From Emticicia fluvialis (GTDB lineage Bacteria > Bacteroidota > Bacteroidia > Cytophagales > Spirosomataceae), in the NCBI RefSeq assembly GCF_024793945.1, contig NZ_JANUSD010000011.1:150661-214660 (forward strand): a stretch of DNA of 64,000 bases, read 5' to 3'. How positions within the stretch are numbered: the first letter of the stretch is position 1; every line of letters begins with the position of its first letter. Made by a program: the position numbers and the translations under genes. Shown one piece after another: positions 51,684 through 60,577 of this stretch. A model generated the notes under the pieces. That model ran no database searches, was not told the DNA's origin, and saw nothing but the letters and a program-made list of their open reading frames with translations.

Positions 51684-53342
51684 ATGAAAATCAAACGCTT
51701 ATTACCGTTTTTTGTTTCTGTAGCCATTGCAAATATTCAATTACAGGCACAGGAGGTCTCTCAGGCATCAATAAAGAAAGCGCTCGACTCCATAGCGTTG
51801 CAAGACGTAGTACCAGGAGGCCCCGGTATCGCAACCGGCATTATTAAAAACGGAAAGATTATATACATCAAATACGCCGGCTACGCCAACCTCGCCGACA
51901 GCCTCTTAATCGGCCCGCAATCACGTTTCAATATTGCCTCCAATGGTAAACAATTTACTGCATTGGCTATACATACCCTTGCCAAAGAGCAAAGGTTGAA
52001 CCTAAAAGATGATATCAGAAAATACCTGCCAGAAATCTATAAAGACGCAGGGTTTAAAATTAGCATAGAAAACCTGCTGAATCATAGCAGTGGCATCAGA
52101 GATGTGTACGACTTATGGTCTTTAAAAGGTATCACTTGGTGGAAACAGACATTCAGTAACACAGATGCTTTGGACCTGATAAAAAATCAGAAAGAGTTAA
52201 ACTTTGCACCGGGAACCCAATATCTGTACAGCAACTCAAACTATATTTTGCTGGCCGAAATAATCAGGCGGGTAACCCAAACGTCTTTCAGGAAATATAC
52301 CGACACCCTGTTCCAAAAATTAAAGATGCCCAATACCGGCTTTAACGATGATTATAAAAATATTCAGAGGCCAGTTGCTAAGCCCTATTTTAATTTTAAC
52401 ACCTGGACAGGCTATGACTGGACCTGCGATATTGTCGGAGATGGCAATCTCTTTACGACACTTGAAGACCAGTTGCATTGGGAGAAAATCATTCAGGAAA
52501 AACAAACCGGATATATTGCTGCCGATTTAATTTCAAAGAGCCAGCAACCCCTTGAGGGGTCAGCCATCCGTAACTATGGCTTGGGACTGGAATTCGGGAA
52601 ATACAAAAATTTCGACTATAGTTTTCATGAAGGAACCACCGGCGCCTGGAAAGCCACCACCCTTCGTTTCCCTCAGGAAAACCTATCAATTGTAACACTT
52701 ACCAATAGTGGCAAGGCAATACCAGCCATGCAAAGCAGGCAAATGGCAGATATTTTATTAGGTATTGGCCCAGGCCATCAAAGTTATCTGACAAAACCGG
52801 CAAATACTGGAAAACACCTTACACAAGACGAAGTATTGGGAGCTTACCAGACAGATAACCATTTTACTTTCCGATTTGAGATGCGAGATACATCGCTTTT
52901 TTTACTAAGAGCAGGCCGAAACGATACCCGTCTGTTGAGGGAATCTGCCAACGTTTTTCATCAATGGAACGACCCCGCCTTTAAGCTGGAATTTAAACCC
53001 AATGCACAAAATGAAATGGAGGTTACCGCTTACTACACCACACATGCGCCTTATTCGCTTAAAAGAGTAAATGCAAACTGGGGTGGTTACAATTTTGAAA
53101 AGCTAAACGGAATATTCTATAATGCAGAAACAGGCGTAACATTAACGCTTAAGCATCAAAAAGATAAAACGTACAATCTTTCGTTTGGAAAAAACAACCG
53201 GAGTGGTTTTTTGGTATCACCCACAAAATTATCAGCCGATAATTACAGCCTGGAATTCGCACAAAATCCTCAAAAAACAGTTGAAGAACTTTTTATTGAT
53301 TCAGACCGCCTCAGAAAAGTAAGATTCGTTAGAGTGAGATAA
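51684..53342 (+). CDS. Serine hydrolase, class C beta-lactamase/penicillin-binding-protein-like
   Basis: This 552-residue secreted protein has a Sec signal (MKIKRLLPFFVSVAIANIQLQAQ). The SxxK motif is SNGK with Ser86 and Lys89, the YxN motif is YSN (182-184), and a HEGTTG segment at about 316 stands in the KTG position. A C-terminal beta-rich domain (about 380-552) follows, as in many esterase or peptidase members of this family. Substrates could be D-amino-acid peptides, esters or beta-lactams; resistance cannot be inferred. It follows the membrane AraC gene in the same direction. Confidence 0.88.
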   Translation: MKIKRLLPFFVSVAIANIQLQAQEVSQASIKKALDSIALQDVVPGGPGIATGIIKNGKIIYIKYAGYANLADSLLIGPQSRFNIASNGKQFTALAIHTLAKEQRLNLKDDIRKYLPEIYKDAGFKISIENLLNHSSGIRDVYDLWSLKGITWWKQTFSNTDALDLIKNQKELNFAPGTQYLYSNSNYILLAEIIRRVTQTSFRKYTDTLFQKLKMPNTGFNDDYKNIQRPVAKPYFNFNTWTGYDWTCDIVGDGNLFTTLEDQLHWEKIIQEKQTGYIAADLISKSQQPLEGSAIRNYGLGLEFGKYKNFDYSFHEGTTGAWKATTLRFPQENLSIVTLTNSGKAIPAMQSRQMADILLGIGPGHQSYLTKPANTGKHLTQDEVLGAYQTDNHFTFRFEMRDTSLFLLRAGRNDTRLLRESANVFHQWNDPAFKLEFKPNAQNEMEVTAYYTTHAPYSLKRVNANWGGYNFEKLNGIFYNAETGVTLTLKHQKDKTYNLSFGKNNRSGFLVSPTKLSADNYSLEFAQNPQKTVEELFIDSDRLRKVRFVRVR

Positions 53343-53416
53343 CTTTCTAAAATATGTTGAATTATAATTAGCTTCAAACTTATGATTAATAATCTCTTCG
53401 AAGCAAAAATTTTTAA

Positions 53417-53452
53417 ACGATAATACCTTGCAGCGCTCCAAGGTATTATCGT
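53417..53452. terminator. Perfect palindrome between convergent genes
   Basis: ACGATAATACCTTG and CAAGGTATTATCGT arms (14 bases) flank an eight-base loop between the serine hydrolase gene and the minus-strand yqeY gene. No long T-run is present, so it is a likely but not classical bidirectional terminator. Confidence 0.65.
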
Positions 53453-53472
53453 GTTCTGGTACCACAACTTAA

Positions 53473-53922
53473 TTACGCCAAAAGCGATTTTACAGTGGCA
53501 GATATCGCTTTACCGTCGGCTAGTCCTGCCAATTCTTTGGTGGCGGCACCCATCACTTTACCCATGTCAGATGGGCCGGAAGCACCAACTTTGGCGATAA
53601 TCTCCTGCAATTTGGCTTTCAGCTCGTCTTCCGATAATTGTTTCGGTAAAAATTCTTCAATTATAGCTAGCTCGGCTAACTCTTTATCTAATAAATCAGG
53701 GCGGTTTTGCTGACGGTAAATATCTGCCGAATCTTTTCTTTGCTTGGCTGCTTTGGTTAATAATTTCAACTCTTCGTCCGGTGTCAACTCACCTGTATTT
53801 CCCTCTTTGGTTTCTTCCAATAAAATAACTTTTTTAATGTCTCTCAATGCCATAAGTCTCACCTGGTCACGAGCAAGCATCGCTGCCTTAATCTGTGCGT
53901 CAATTTCTGTTTTTAGTGCCAT
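53473..53922 (-). CDS. yqeY: GatB/YqeY domain-containing protein
   Basis: This 149-residue cytoplasmic protein consists of the YqeY domain. It has DAQIKAAMLARDQVRLMALRDIKK-type helices near the start, EAKQRKDSADIYRQQ-like and ELAIIEEFLPKQLSEDEL in the middle, and ASGPSDMGKVMGAATKEL and the closing GLADGKAISATVKSLL. The domain is shared with the tail of GatB and GlnRS and is thought to bind tRNA; the exact role of stand-alone YqeY is not settled. It is divergent from pdxJ, and the 213-base gap between them holds an AT-rich palindrome. Confidence 0.92.
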   Translation of the reverse strand: MALKTEIDAQIKAAMLARDQVRLMALRDIKKVILLEETKEGNTGELTPDEELKLLTKAAKQRKDSADIYRQQNRPDLLDKELAELAIIEEFLPKQLSEDELKAKLQEIIAKVGASGPSDMGKVMGAATKELAGLADGKAISATVKSLLA

Positions 53923-53952
53923 TTTGCTGGTAGTTTATTGTATATTCAATAC

Positions 53953-53986
53953 AATTACCTGATTATTGCAGAACAATCAGGCAATT
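53953..53986. promoter_or_regulatory. Near-perfect palindrome between the divergent yqeY and pdxJ genes
   Basis: AATTACCTGATT and AATCAGGCAATT form 12-base arms with one mismatch and a 10-base centre. It lies 31 bases upstream of yqeY. It may be a regulator site or an RNA hairpin; no T-run follows. Confidence 0.35.
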
Positions 53987-54026
53987 GGTTATGTTGCTGT
54001 TTACGTATTTAAACAATAAGCTTGTT

Positions 54027-54034
54027 AATTTTGG
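54027..54034 (+). promoter_or_regulatory. Candidate -7 box TAATTTTG for pdxJ
   Basis: This exact TAnnTTTG match lies 102 bases before the pdxJ ATG. A TTTA at 54000-54003 would be 23 bases upstream, at the edge of the normal spacing. Confidence 0.4.
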
Positions 54035-54135
54035 TTCTTTCGGGAACTCATTCTTAAATCTAATGAGTTATTTAATTTAAAATATCGCGGCAAACTATCC
54101 GGTTCTTCAAATTATTTTCTCCTAAAATAATCACC

Positions 54136-54852
54136 ATGACAAAATTATCAGTAAATATCAATAAAATAGCAACTTTAAGAAATTCTCGTGGCGGAAATAT
54201 GCCGAACGTCGTAAAAACAGCTATTGACTGCGAAAGATTCGGCGCACAAGGCATTACGGTACACCCCCGGCCAGACGAACGCCATATCCGTTATCAGGAC
54301 GTTTACGACTTAAAGGAAATTGTTACAACTGAATTTAACATTGAGGGGAATCCGACGGAGACCAAATTTGTAGAACTGGTACTGGCCAACAAACCTACCC
54401 AGGTTACATTGGTACCCGATGCACTCAATGCCATAACGTCAAACGCAGGTTGGGATACCATCACCCATCGTGAGCGCCTGAAAGACCTGGTGGCTACTTT
54501 TAAAAGCCAGGGCATACGGGTATCTATTTTTGTTGACCCGATTGAACGCATGATAGAAGGCGCCGCCGAAACGGGCACCGACCGCATTGAGCTATACACA
54601 GAGCGTTACGCAGAGGTCTATCCGCACAACAGGGAAGAAGCTATCAAAGACTACGCAAAAGCCGCAAAAGTTGCCGAACAGGTAGGTCTGGGTGTAAATG
54701 CCGGCCATGACCTGAGCCTGGAAAACCTCATGTACTTTAAAAAGAATATTCCGAATCTGCTTGAGGTATCTATTGGCCATGCACTTATTTGTGATGCCCT
54801 CTATTACGGCCTTGAAAACACTATACAACTGTATCTCAGACAGTTACAATAG
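54136..54852 (+). CDS. pdxJ: Pyridoxine 5'-phosphate synthase
   Basis: This 238-residue TIM-barrel enzyme condenses 1-deoxyxylulose-5-phosphate with 3-amino-2-oxopropyl phosphate to form pyridoxine 5'-phosphate. Family blocks are LSVNINKIATLRNSRGG near the start, GITVHPRPDERHIRYQDV (about 42-59), NIEGNPTETKFVELV, LVPDALNAITSNAGWD, GVNAGHDLSLENL and the closing EVSIGHALICDALYYGLE. It is cytoplasmic. It shows no pdxA neighbour. A 5' leader of about 95 bases follows its -7 candidate. Confidence 0.97.
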   Translation: MTKLSVNINKIATLRNSRGGNMPNVVKTAIDCERFGAQGITVHPRPDERHIRYQDVYDLKEIVTTEFNIEGNPTETKFVELVLANKPTQVTLVPDALNAITSNAGWDTITHRERLKDLVATFKSQGIRVSIFVDPIERMIEGAAETGTDRIELYTERYAEVYPHNREEAIKDYAKAAKVAEQVGLGVNAGHDLSLENLMYFKKNIPNLLEVSIGHALICDALYYGLENTIQLYLRQLQ

Positions 54853-54915
54853 GATTCCTGTGCCTTCATTAACAATTTTTAAGAAACTTTAACACCAAAA
54901 AAAGTACCACTTCAC

Positions 54916-54923
54916 TATGTTTG
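54916..54923 (+). promoter_or_regulatory. Candidate -7 box TATGTTTG for the acidic secreted protein
   Basis: This exact TAnnTTTG match lies 56 bases before the ATG at 54980. A TTTA at 54888-54891 is 24 bases upstream, just beyond the usual spacing. Confidence 0.4.
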
Positions 54924-54979
54924 TGCAACATTCGGCCTGATGCCATTGTCTTTTTCTTAAAGTTTCTAAATAAAAAATT

Positions 54980-55861
54980 ATGAAAGCTACATTCCGGAAT
55001 TCTATCAAAGCAAGTTTTTTGGCTGCATTGGCCATCGCTTCGTTTGCGTCTTATGCACAAGACAAGAAAGAGAAAAAAAGCACTGTTCGTGTAAGAATCG
55101 AACAGGACATTAACGGTAAAACCAAAGTACACGAAAAAAACTTTGATGCCACCGGCCTGACCGACAAACAAAAAGAAGAACTGATTCAGAATTATCAGGA
55201 TTCGGTAATGGCCAAAAATAAAGAAAACGTGCGTGGTACCAAGGTTGAGGTAGAAAGCTTCAGCGATAATGAACGAGAGAGAATATCAAACAATGACGAC
55301 CATTTTGAAAGGCGTCTGGATATTGATTCAGAAAAACCGCGTGTAAGAGCCTATAGCCGTGGCCGCAACGGGAATGATAATCACTTTGAATTCGGTGATG
55401 ATGACGATGCGATAATCAGAGAGAAACCGCGTACAAGAGTGTATCGCAACGACAGAGATAAAGATTTTGAAACTCACTTTGACCTTGACATGAAAGGCCT
55501 TAACGAGAATCTTAATCAATTAGGCAAAGATCTGAAATTTGAGTTTAAAACTTTTCCTGATGTTTTTGATTTTGACGGCAGCGCATCAAGCAAAACCGTT
55601 CGTGGTTTGAGCGTTTATCCTAACAATCCGAAAACAGAAATACTGAATCTTCGTTTCAATAGCCAGCAAAAAGGTGATGTAAGCATAAAAGTGATGGATT
55701 TAAAAGGCAACGTAATTGCCAAGGACGAAGTCAGGGATTTCAGCGGCGAGTATGTAGGCCAGATTAACATCGGCAAACATAAAGGAGTAGTATTCGTGAT
55801 GGTTACTCAGGGAGAGGATGGCACGGTAAAAAGAGTGAACCTTTCTGCCGATAAAGAATAA
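54980..55861 (+). CDS. Secreted highly charged protein with probable type IX sorting domain
   Basis: This 293-residue protein has a Sec signal (about 1-26, ending SYAQ), a very charged middle, and a C-terminal beta domain (about 205-290). The C-terminal pattern, with RGLSVYPNNPKTEILNLRF, GDVSIKVMDLKGNVIAKDE and GVVFVMVTQGEDGTVKRVNL, resembles the type A sorting domain of the type IX secretion system. The middle holds an internal repeat: EKPRVRAY (118-125) and EKPRTRVY (148-155), each followed by Arg/Asp-rich residues and a HFEFGD or HFDLDM end. Acidic runs such as DDDD could bind calcium. The function is unknown. Confidence 0.7.
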   Translation: MKATFRNSIKASFLAALAIASFASYAQDKKEKKSTVRVRIEQDINGKTKVHEKNFDATGLTDKQKEELIQNYQDSVMAKNKENVRGTKVEVESFSDNERERISNNDDHFERRLDIDSEKPRVRAYSRGRNGNDNHFEFGDDDDAIIREKPRTRVYRNDRDKDFETHFDLDMKGLNENLNQLGKDLKFEFKTFPDVFDFDGSASSKTVRGLSVYPNNPKTEILNLRFNSQQKGDVSIKVMDLKGNVIAKDEVRDFSGEYVGQINIGKHKGVVFVMVTQGEDGTVKRVNLSADKE

Positions 55862-55878
55862 GATTTACTTCCAATTGC

Positions 55879-55906
55879 AAAAGGGCCATACGGCCCTTTT
55901 TTATTA
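55879..55906. terminator. Bidirectional hairpin terminator
   Basis: AAAAGGGCC and GGCCCTTTT arms flank an ATAC loop, followed by TTTATT. It lies between the convergent secreted-protein and molybdopterin oxidoreductase genes. Confidence 0.88.
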
Positions 55907-55913
55907 CCTATCA

Positions 55914-56609
55914 TCAACTATACCTGTCGTTCCGCCACGGATAGGCCGTATTAGAATAGCCTCTTTCTTCCCAGAAGCCCAATTTGTTTTTAGGCAAAAA
56001 CTGAATGCGCTTAATCCATTTAGAGCCCTTCCAGGCATATAACTGCGGGGTAATCATTCTTACTGGGCCACCGTGCTCTTTCGGCAAAGGCTCACCATAA
56101 ACGGTATGTGCCAACAGCACGTCAGGTTTCAGCGCTTCTTCCATCGATACATTAGTGCTGTAGGTATCATATCCATAACACATAATATGTGTGGCGGTCT
56201 CTTTGGGTTGCACCAGTGCCGCCAAATCCATAAGCCTTACGCCCTTCCAGACCATATCCATTTTAGACCAGGTGGTTACACAATGGAAATCGCTGGTGTC
56301 TTCTACCTGTGGTAAATCCATAAAGTCCTGCCAGGTAAGCACAACAGGGTTTTCAACTTCACCATCAATAGTTAATCGCCAACGGTCAAGTGTTATGCTG
56401 GGGTGATACCCAAGGTCTAGCACAGGCCATTTTTGAGTGACTGTTTGGCCCACAGGTAATAGCGGCATCCCGTGCCTGTTGATTTTCCCTGTCCCTAAAG
56501 GGCGGTCGTCGGCAACAGACGGTGTACTTTTCATTTTATCTTCAAAGCGAGCTTTCAGTTTCATTCTCGCTTCAATAATTTTATCCAGTTTGCTTACCTC
56601 TTCCATCAT
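55914..56609 (-). CDS. Sulfite-oxidase-like molybdopterin oxidoreductase (cytoplasmic)
   Basis: This 231-residue protein has the sulfite-oxidase molybdopterin-binding fold. The Mo-binding cysteine is Cys110 in DFHCVTTWSK, with WRLTIDGEVENPVVLTWQDF before it and the basic segment GGPVRMITPQLYAWKGSKWI near the end. It is related to YedY/MsrP and to the stand-alone sulfite-oxidase-like proteins, but lacks a twin-arginine signal, so it should be cytoplasmic. Neither an MsrQ-type haem partner nor moco genes are adjacent. The substrate is unknown. Two consecutive ATGs open the frame. It lies 62 bases after the GntP gene in the same direction and may be part of that transcript. Confidence 0.88.
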   Translation of the reverse strand: MMEEVSKLDKIIEARMKLKARFEDKMKSTPSVADDRPLGTGKINRHGMPLLPVGQTVTQKWPVLDLGYHPSITLDRWRLTIDGEVENPVVLTWQDFMDLPQVEDTSDFHCVTTWSKMDMVWKGVRLMDLAALVQPKETATHIMCYGYDTYSTNVSMEEALKPDVLLAHTVYGEPLPKEHGGPVRMITPQLYAWKGSKWIKRIQFLPKNKLGFWEERGYSNTAYPWRNDRYS

Positions 56610-56671
56610 TTAAGGGGTTTATTTCACACAACAAACTTTCGTGCCATTTAGTTAAAAGCAGTGCCATTTTT

Positions 56672-58009
56672 CTAAAAAGCATGATACAGTAAATAGATAA
56701 CACAAACGGTAATAATACTTACCACACCCTGCAAACCCGTAAGAATAGTATGCGTTTTATAAGCATCGGCTTGTGTAAGACCTGTAAATTGAGACACCAC
56801 CCAGAACCAGGCGTCGTTGGAATGAGAAACCGTCATGGCACCACTGCCAATGGCCATTACCAGTAGGGTCAAATCAAATGGTTCGGAAAAACCCATTGCA
56901 GCAAGTAAAGGCGCCAGTATGCCAGACGTTAACACCATTGCAGTAGTGGTAGACCCCTGAGCGGTTTTAAAAAAGGCTGCCACCAGAAAGGCAATGAGCA
57001 GAAATACAATGCCCGAGGTTTGATTAGCCATTAACCAATCGCTTACAATGTCTTTGAGTGGGGTTTCTTTCAGCACCGCTCCAAAAGCCCCACCTGCGCC
57101 CACCAGCACCAGTGTAGTGCCGCAATGTTCGATACCACTTTTGAAACATGCAAAAATTTTCTCGAATGGTTTTTCAGGAAACAGGCTGAAAGAAAAAAAT
57201 ATGGCTATCAGAAAAGAAACCAAGGGACTTCCGAAGAAATTCAGCCACTTGGTTAATGAATCGTTAAGGTGAAGAATTTTGCCAAAAGATGCCACCGTGA
57301 TTAATATAATAGGCAAAATAATTGGCATGAAGGCCTTCCAACCGGCAGGTAGTGTGCTTACATTAGCCACGTTCAGATTATCTTCTTTGTCTTCAATGAT
57401 ATTCAGATTCCGGGCATAGTTCTTTGCAAACCAGGTAGATAAAAATAAACTTGGTACAGAAACCACCAAACCCACCATAATAACCAACCCTACATGATGC
57501 GACAAATTTAAATTTCCGGCCGCCGACAATGGCCCCGGTGTTGGAGGCACTAGCGTATGTGTAGCAAAAAGACCACCCGATAGCGCAATGGCAATTGTGC
57601 CCAGCGGCCGGTTGGTCTTTTTAGCCACAATTTTGTTAAGCTTTGCCAGAATAATGAAGCCGGAATCGCAAAAGACAGGAATACCCACAATAGCCCCGAT
57701 AACCGACATGGCCAATGCGGGGTATTTCTCGCCGAATAGTTTCAATATAATATCTGCCACCTTAATGGCTGCCCCCGATTTATCAAGAATGGCACCTATT
57801 ACACAACCCAGTATAACCATCAGGCCGATTTTCGACATCAATTCGCCAAAGCCTTTTCCGATGGTATCAGCCAGTTTATCAATGGGTAAGCCTGCAAATA
57901 TACCCACACCCAGCGCAGCCAGTAACAGACCCACCAGAGGGTGTAGCTTAAACCAGGTAGAAGACAGAATAATAAAAACAATGGCCAGAAAAACAACGGG
58001 TATAATCAT
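56672..58009 (-). CDS. GntP family permease (gluconate/organic-acid type)
   Basis: This 445-residue inner-membrane protein has about 12 hydrophobic segments. GntP-type motifs are FGELMSKIGLMVILGCVIGA, KYPALAMSVIGAIVGIPVFCD, ATHTLVPPTPGPLSAAGNL, TLVLVGAGGAFGAVLKET and TAQGSTTTAMVLTSGILAP. The family takes up gluconate, fructuronate, serine or related hydroxy acids with protons. The substrate is unresolved. It starts 11 bases after the glutamine-synthetase-family gene, so it belongs to the ATP-grasp/GS/permease operon and probably carries the substrate or product of these ligases (inference). Confidence 0.92.
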   Translation of the reverse strand: MIIPVVFLAIVFIILSSTWFKLHPLVGLLLAALGVGIFAGLPIDKLADTIGKGFGELMSKIGLMVILGCVIGAILDKSGAAIKVADIILKLFGEKYPALAMSVIGAIVGIPVFCDSGFIILAKLNKIVAKKTNRPLGTIAIALSGGLFATHTLVPPTPGPLSAAGNLNLSHHVGLVIMVGLVVSVPSLFLSTWFAKNYARNLNIIEDKEDNLNVANVSTLPAGWKAFMPIILPIILITVASFGKILHLNDSLTKWLNFFGSPLVSFLIAIFFSFSLFPEKPFEKIFACFKSGIEHCGTTLVLVGAGGAFGAVLKETPLKDIVSDWLMANQTSGIVFLLIAFLVAAFFKTAQGSTTTAMVLTSGILAPLLAAMGFSEPFDLTLLVMAIGSGAMTVSHSNDAWFWVVSQFTGLTQADAYKTHTILTGLQGVVSIITVCVIYLLYHAF

Positions 58010-58020
58010 GCAGTGGCTAG

Positions 58021-59370
58021 TTATACAATCTCAAAATATCTTTTTAATTCCCAATCTGTAACCACTTTGGCATATTGCCGCCACTCCCAGTTTCGGGTTT
58101 GCGTAAAATGGGCTACAAACTTTTCACCGAACAGCTCTTTCGCGATGGCAGAGTCCTTCATGGCCTTGGTGGCCTCGTCCAGATTCCCGGGCAATATACC
58201 GTTGCTGGTATCGCGATAACCATTACCCAAAGTAGCGGGCTGGTTTAGTTTCATTTGGTTACGAATGCCATACAACCCGGCAGCCAGACAAGCCGCCAGC
58301 GCCAGATAAGGGTTGGTATCAGACCCTACCACCCGTGTTTCTATCCTGCATGATTTCTTACTGATAGGCAACGCCCTTAAAGCCACCGTGCGGTTATCAA
58401 CCGCCCATGTAAGGGTGGTTGGCGCCCATGCGCCCTCTACCAGCCTCTTATAACTGTTAATGGTAGGCGCTACCATCGGCAATATATGTGGCAGGCAATA
58501 TAACTGCCCGGCCATATAACTCTGCATCAATTCGCTGATACGATTCGGGGAGGTCTCATCATAAAAAAGATTGGTTTTGGCTTCTGCATCCCAAAGGCTT
58601 TGGTGTACATGGCCACTACAGCCCGGCAGGTTTTCATTGATTTTAGCCATGAATGTTGCCATAATACCCTGCTGGTAAGCTATTTCTTTTACAGACGTTT
58701 TAAAGAGCAGCGCCCTGTCGGCCGCTGTCAGTACATCAGAATAAGTAATGGCAGCTTCATAAACCCCTGGGCCGGTCTCGGTATGCAGCCCCTCAAGAGG
58801 CACATCAAAACGGGCCAGGTTATCAAACAAAGCCGTCATGTAATCGTTCTTAAGGGTGCTTCTTAAAATTGAATATCCGAACATCCCTGGTGTGAGAGGC
58901 TTCAGATTCTGGAATCCCTTCTCATGTGCCGATACCGGTGTTTCCTCAAAATTAAACCATTCAAACTCCTGAGAAAAAAATGGCTTGAACCCCTCCTTCT
59001 CGGTCTCTGAAATTATTTTTTTTAATAAATTCCGCGGACATATCTCTGCGGCTTCTTCTATAAACTCTCCAAGAAAAAACGGAATATCGTTTTCCCAGGG
59101 AATCTTTCTGAACGTAGATAAATCAAGCTTCACTTTGGCATCGGGGTAGCCTGAATGCCAACCTGTAAAATCAACATTATCATAACAAACATCGGCCATA
59201 TCCCAGCCCAGCACTACATCACAAAAGCCAAGGTCTCCATCAATTACTGACAGAAACTTCTGTTTGCTAATGTATTTACCTCTTAAAATGCCATCAATAT
59301 CGGCAACAGCCAGTTTTACTTTTCCTGATGGGTGTGAATTTACGTAATCAAAAATCTCTTGTGTAGTCAT
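58021..59370 (-). CDS. Glutamine-synthetase-family ligase
   Basis: From ATG 59370 the protein has 449 residues; an upstream in-frame ATG at 59409 would overlap the ATP-grasp gene and is less likely. The N-terminal beta-grasp has AVADIDGILRGKYISKQKF. The catalytic domain has FEWFNFEETP, EGLHTETGPGVYEAAI, GCSGHVHQSLW, SYKRLVEGAWAPTTLTWAVDN and RIETRVVGSDTNPYLALAA. It is nearer to gamma-glutamyl-amine ligases (PuuA/GlnA3-like) than to nitrogen-assimilation GlnA. It should join glutamate to an amine with ATP. It is one base after the ATP-grasp stop and 11 bases before the permease. Confidence 0.88.
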   Translation of the reverse strand: MTTQEIFDYVNSHPSGKVKLAVADIDGILRGKYISKQKFLSVIDGDLGFCDVVLGWDMADVCYDNVDFTGWHSGYPDAKVKLDLSTFRKIPWENDIPFFLGEFIEEAAEICPRNLLKKIISETEKEGFKPFFSQEFEWFNFEETPVSAHEKGFQNLKPLTPGMFGYSILRSTLKNDYMTALFDNLARFDVPLEGLHTETGPGVYEAAITYSDVLTAADRALLFKTSVKEIAYQQGIMATFMAKINENLPGCSGHVHQSLWDAEAKTNLFYDETSPNRISELMQSYMAGQLYCLPHILPMVAPTINSYKRLVEGAWAPTTLTWAVDNRTVALRALPISKKSCRIETRVVGSDTNPYLALAACLAAGLYGIRNQMKLNQPATLGNGYRDTSNGILPGNLDEATKAMKDSAIAKELFGEKFVAHFTQTRNWEWRQYAKVVTDWELKRYFEIV

Positions 59371-59371
59371 A

Positions 59372-60577
59372 TTAGTGTATAGGTTTGTCAGGTGCGGGTG
59401 CCGAGGCATGATAGCCCAGGTTATGAATCATTAAAGCATATTTATCCATCAGTTCTGTAACCCGTTCACGGTTTTCAGAGCGTACAATTAATCCTACATG
59501 GTACTCTTCGTTCATTTTCCATACCACTTCCGGGTCATTAAATAGGGAATAATCAGGCCATTGGTGCGACGAAAGTGATATAATAATACCCGAATAATAG
59601 TCATCAACGGCCGGTAATTCGTAAACACCTCCGGTGGCCACGGCTGTTTCTATTCTGGCCCACTCGCGCCACAGGTTAATACCAGACGAGTATTCAACCA
59701 TTTCGGCAAGGTTGGCGCCTCCTACCCTTGAGGCCGTTTCCAGAAAATAGAATTTGCCATCTTCAAAGCACTTGATTACCTCTGTATGAGACGCGCTGAA
59801 TTTCATACCAAAGGCTTTCATTACCTGCTCGTTCATTTTCTTTAAGGCCTTCTCGCCTTTAGAACCATGCGTTACAGTTACCGAGCGAAAAATCCCTCCG
59901 CCATGTGCTACCTCAAAGGGAGTATTGAGGTACTGGCTGCACCTGCTGAAAATAACTTTACCATCAACCGAAAGCGCATCTACATGATATACGTCGCCGG
60001 GCTTGAATTGCTCTATCAGAAAATTATGTCTTTCTTCACCCAGGCTATGAATGGTGTCCCAGGCTTCCTGAAACGAATGCACTTTTTTAATACCGGCGGC
60101 CGATGCCTCTGAGCGTGGCTTGATAACCCATGGGGCTGCCGTAGCCTGCAGGTATTCGGTTATATCAACATCATGAAAAAGCGGACTGAATGGCGGCACA
60201 TTAATACCACAATTTAGGGCCTGTATGCGCATAGCCAGTTTATCTCTGAAGTAACGGGCGGTGGTTTGCCCCATGCCGGGTATCCTGAAATGCTCACGTG
60301 CCAGAGCGGCCTTTTCCACATCAAAGTCGTCGAGCGCAACAATGCGGTCAATTTTTTTGGTTCGCATCAGGTAAGCCAGCCCCTGAATAATCTTGCTGTA
60401 AGTATCAAAAGTATTGTCAATGTTATCAAGGTAAAAAACCTCATCTATCGACTCCCCAGGCCAGGGTTTGTCTTCCAGCTTTTTGTTGGTAAGCAGATAA
60501 ACGGTATTACCCTCGGCCTTACATGACTTCAGAAACTCTACACCCTTAAAGTAAGTGCAAATGCAAAGAAAATTCAT
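59372..60577 (-). CDS. ATP-grasp domain ligase of unknown substrate
   Basis: This 401-residue protein has a pre-ATP-grasp domain (about 1-110, FLCICTYFKGVEFLKSC, VALDDFDVEKAALAREHF). An ATP-grasp domain follows (about 115-310), with DKLAMRIQALNCGINVPPF, WVIKPRSEASAAGIKKV and the metal-binding FYFLETASRVGGANLAEM. The family makes carboxylate-amine or carboxylate-thiol bonds. The product is not predictable. It is cytoplasmic. It is the first gene of the operon, one base before the glutamine-synthetase-family gene, implying that the two ligases act in sequence on one metabolite (inference). Confidence 0.85.
   Translation of the reverse strand: MNFLCICTYFKGVEFLKSCKAEGNTVYLLTNKKLEDKPWPGESIDEVFYLDNIDNTFDTYSKIIQGLAYLMRTKKIDRIVALDDFDVEKAALAREHFRIPGMGQTTARYFRDKLAMRIQALNCGINVPPFSPLFHDVDITEYLQATAAPWVIKPRSEASAAGIKKVHSFQEAWDTIHSLGEERHNFLIEQFKPGDVYHVDALSVDGKVIFSRCSQYLNTPFEVAHGGGIFRSVTVTHGSKGEKALKKMNEQVMKAFGMKFSASHTEVIKCFEDGKFYFLETASRVGGANLAEMVEYSSGINLWREWARIETAVATGGVYELPAVDDYYSGIIISLSSHQWPDYSLFNDPEVVWKMNEEYHVGLIVRSENRERVTELMDKYALMIHNLGYHASAPAPDKPIH

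Noticed and set aside
51684..53342. Beta-lactamase resistance gene
   Set aside because: The SxxK and YxN motifs only place it in the broad serine-hydrolase family. The long C-terminal domain and chromosomal context favour an esterase or peptidase role.
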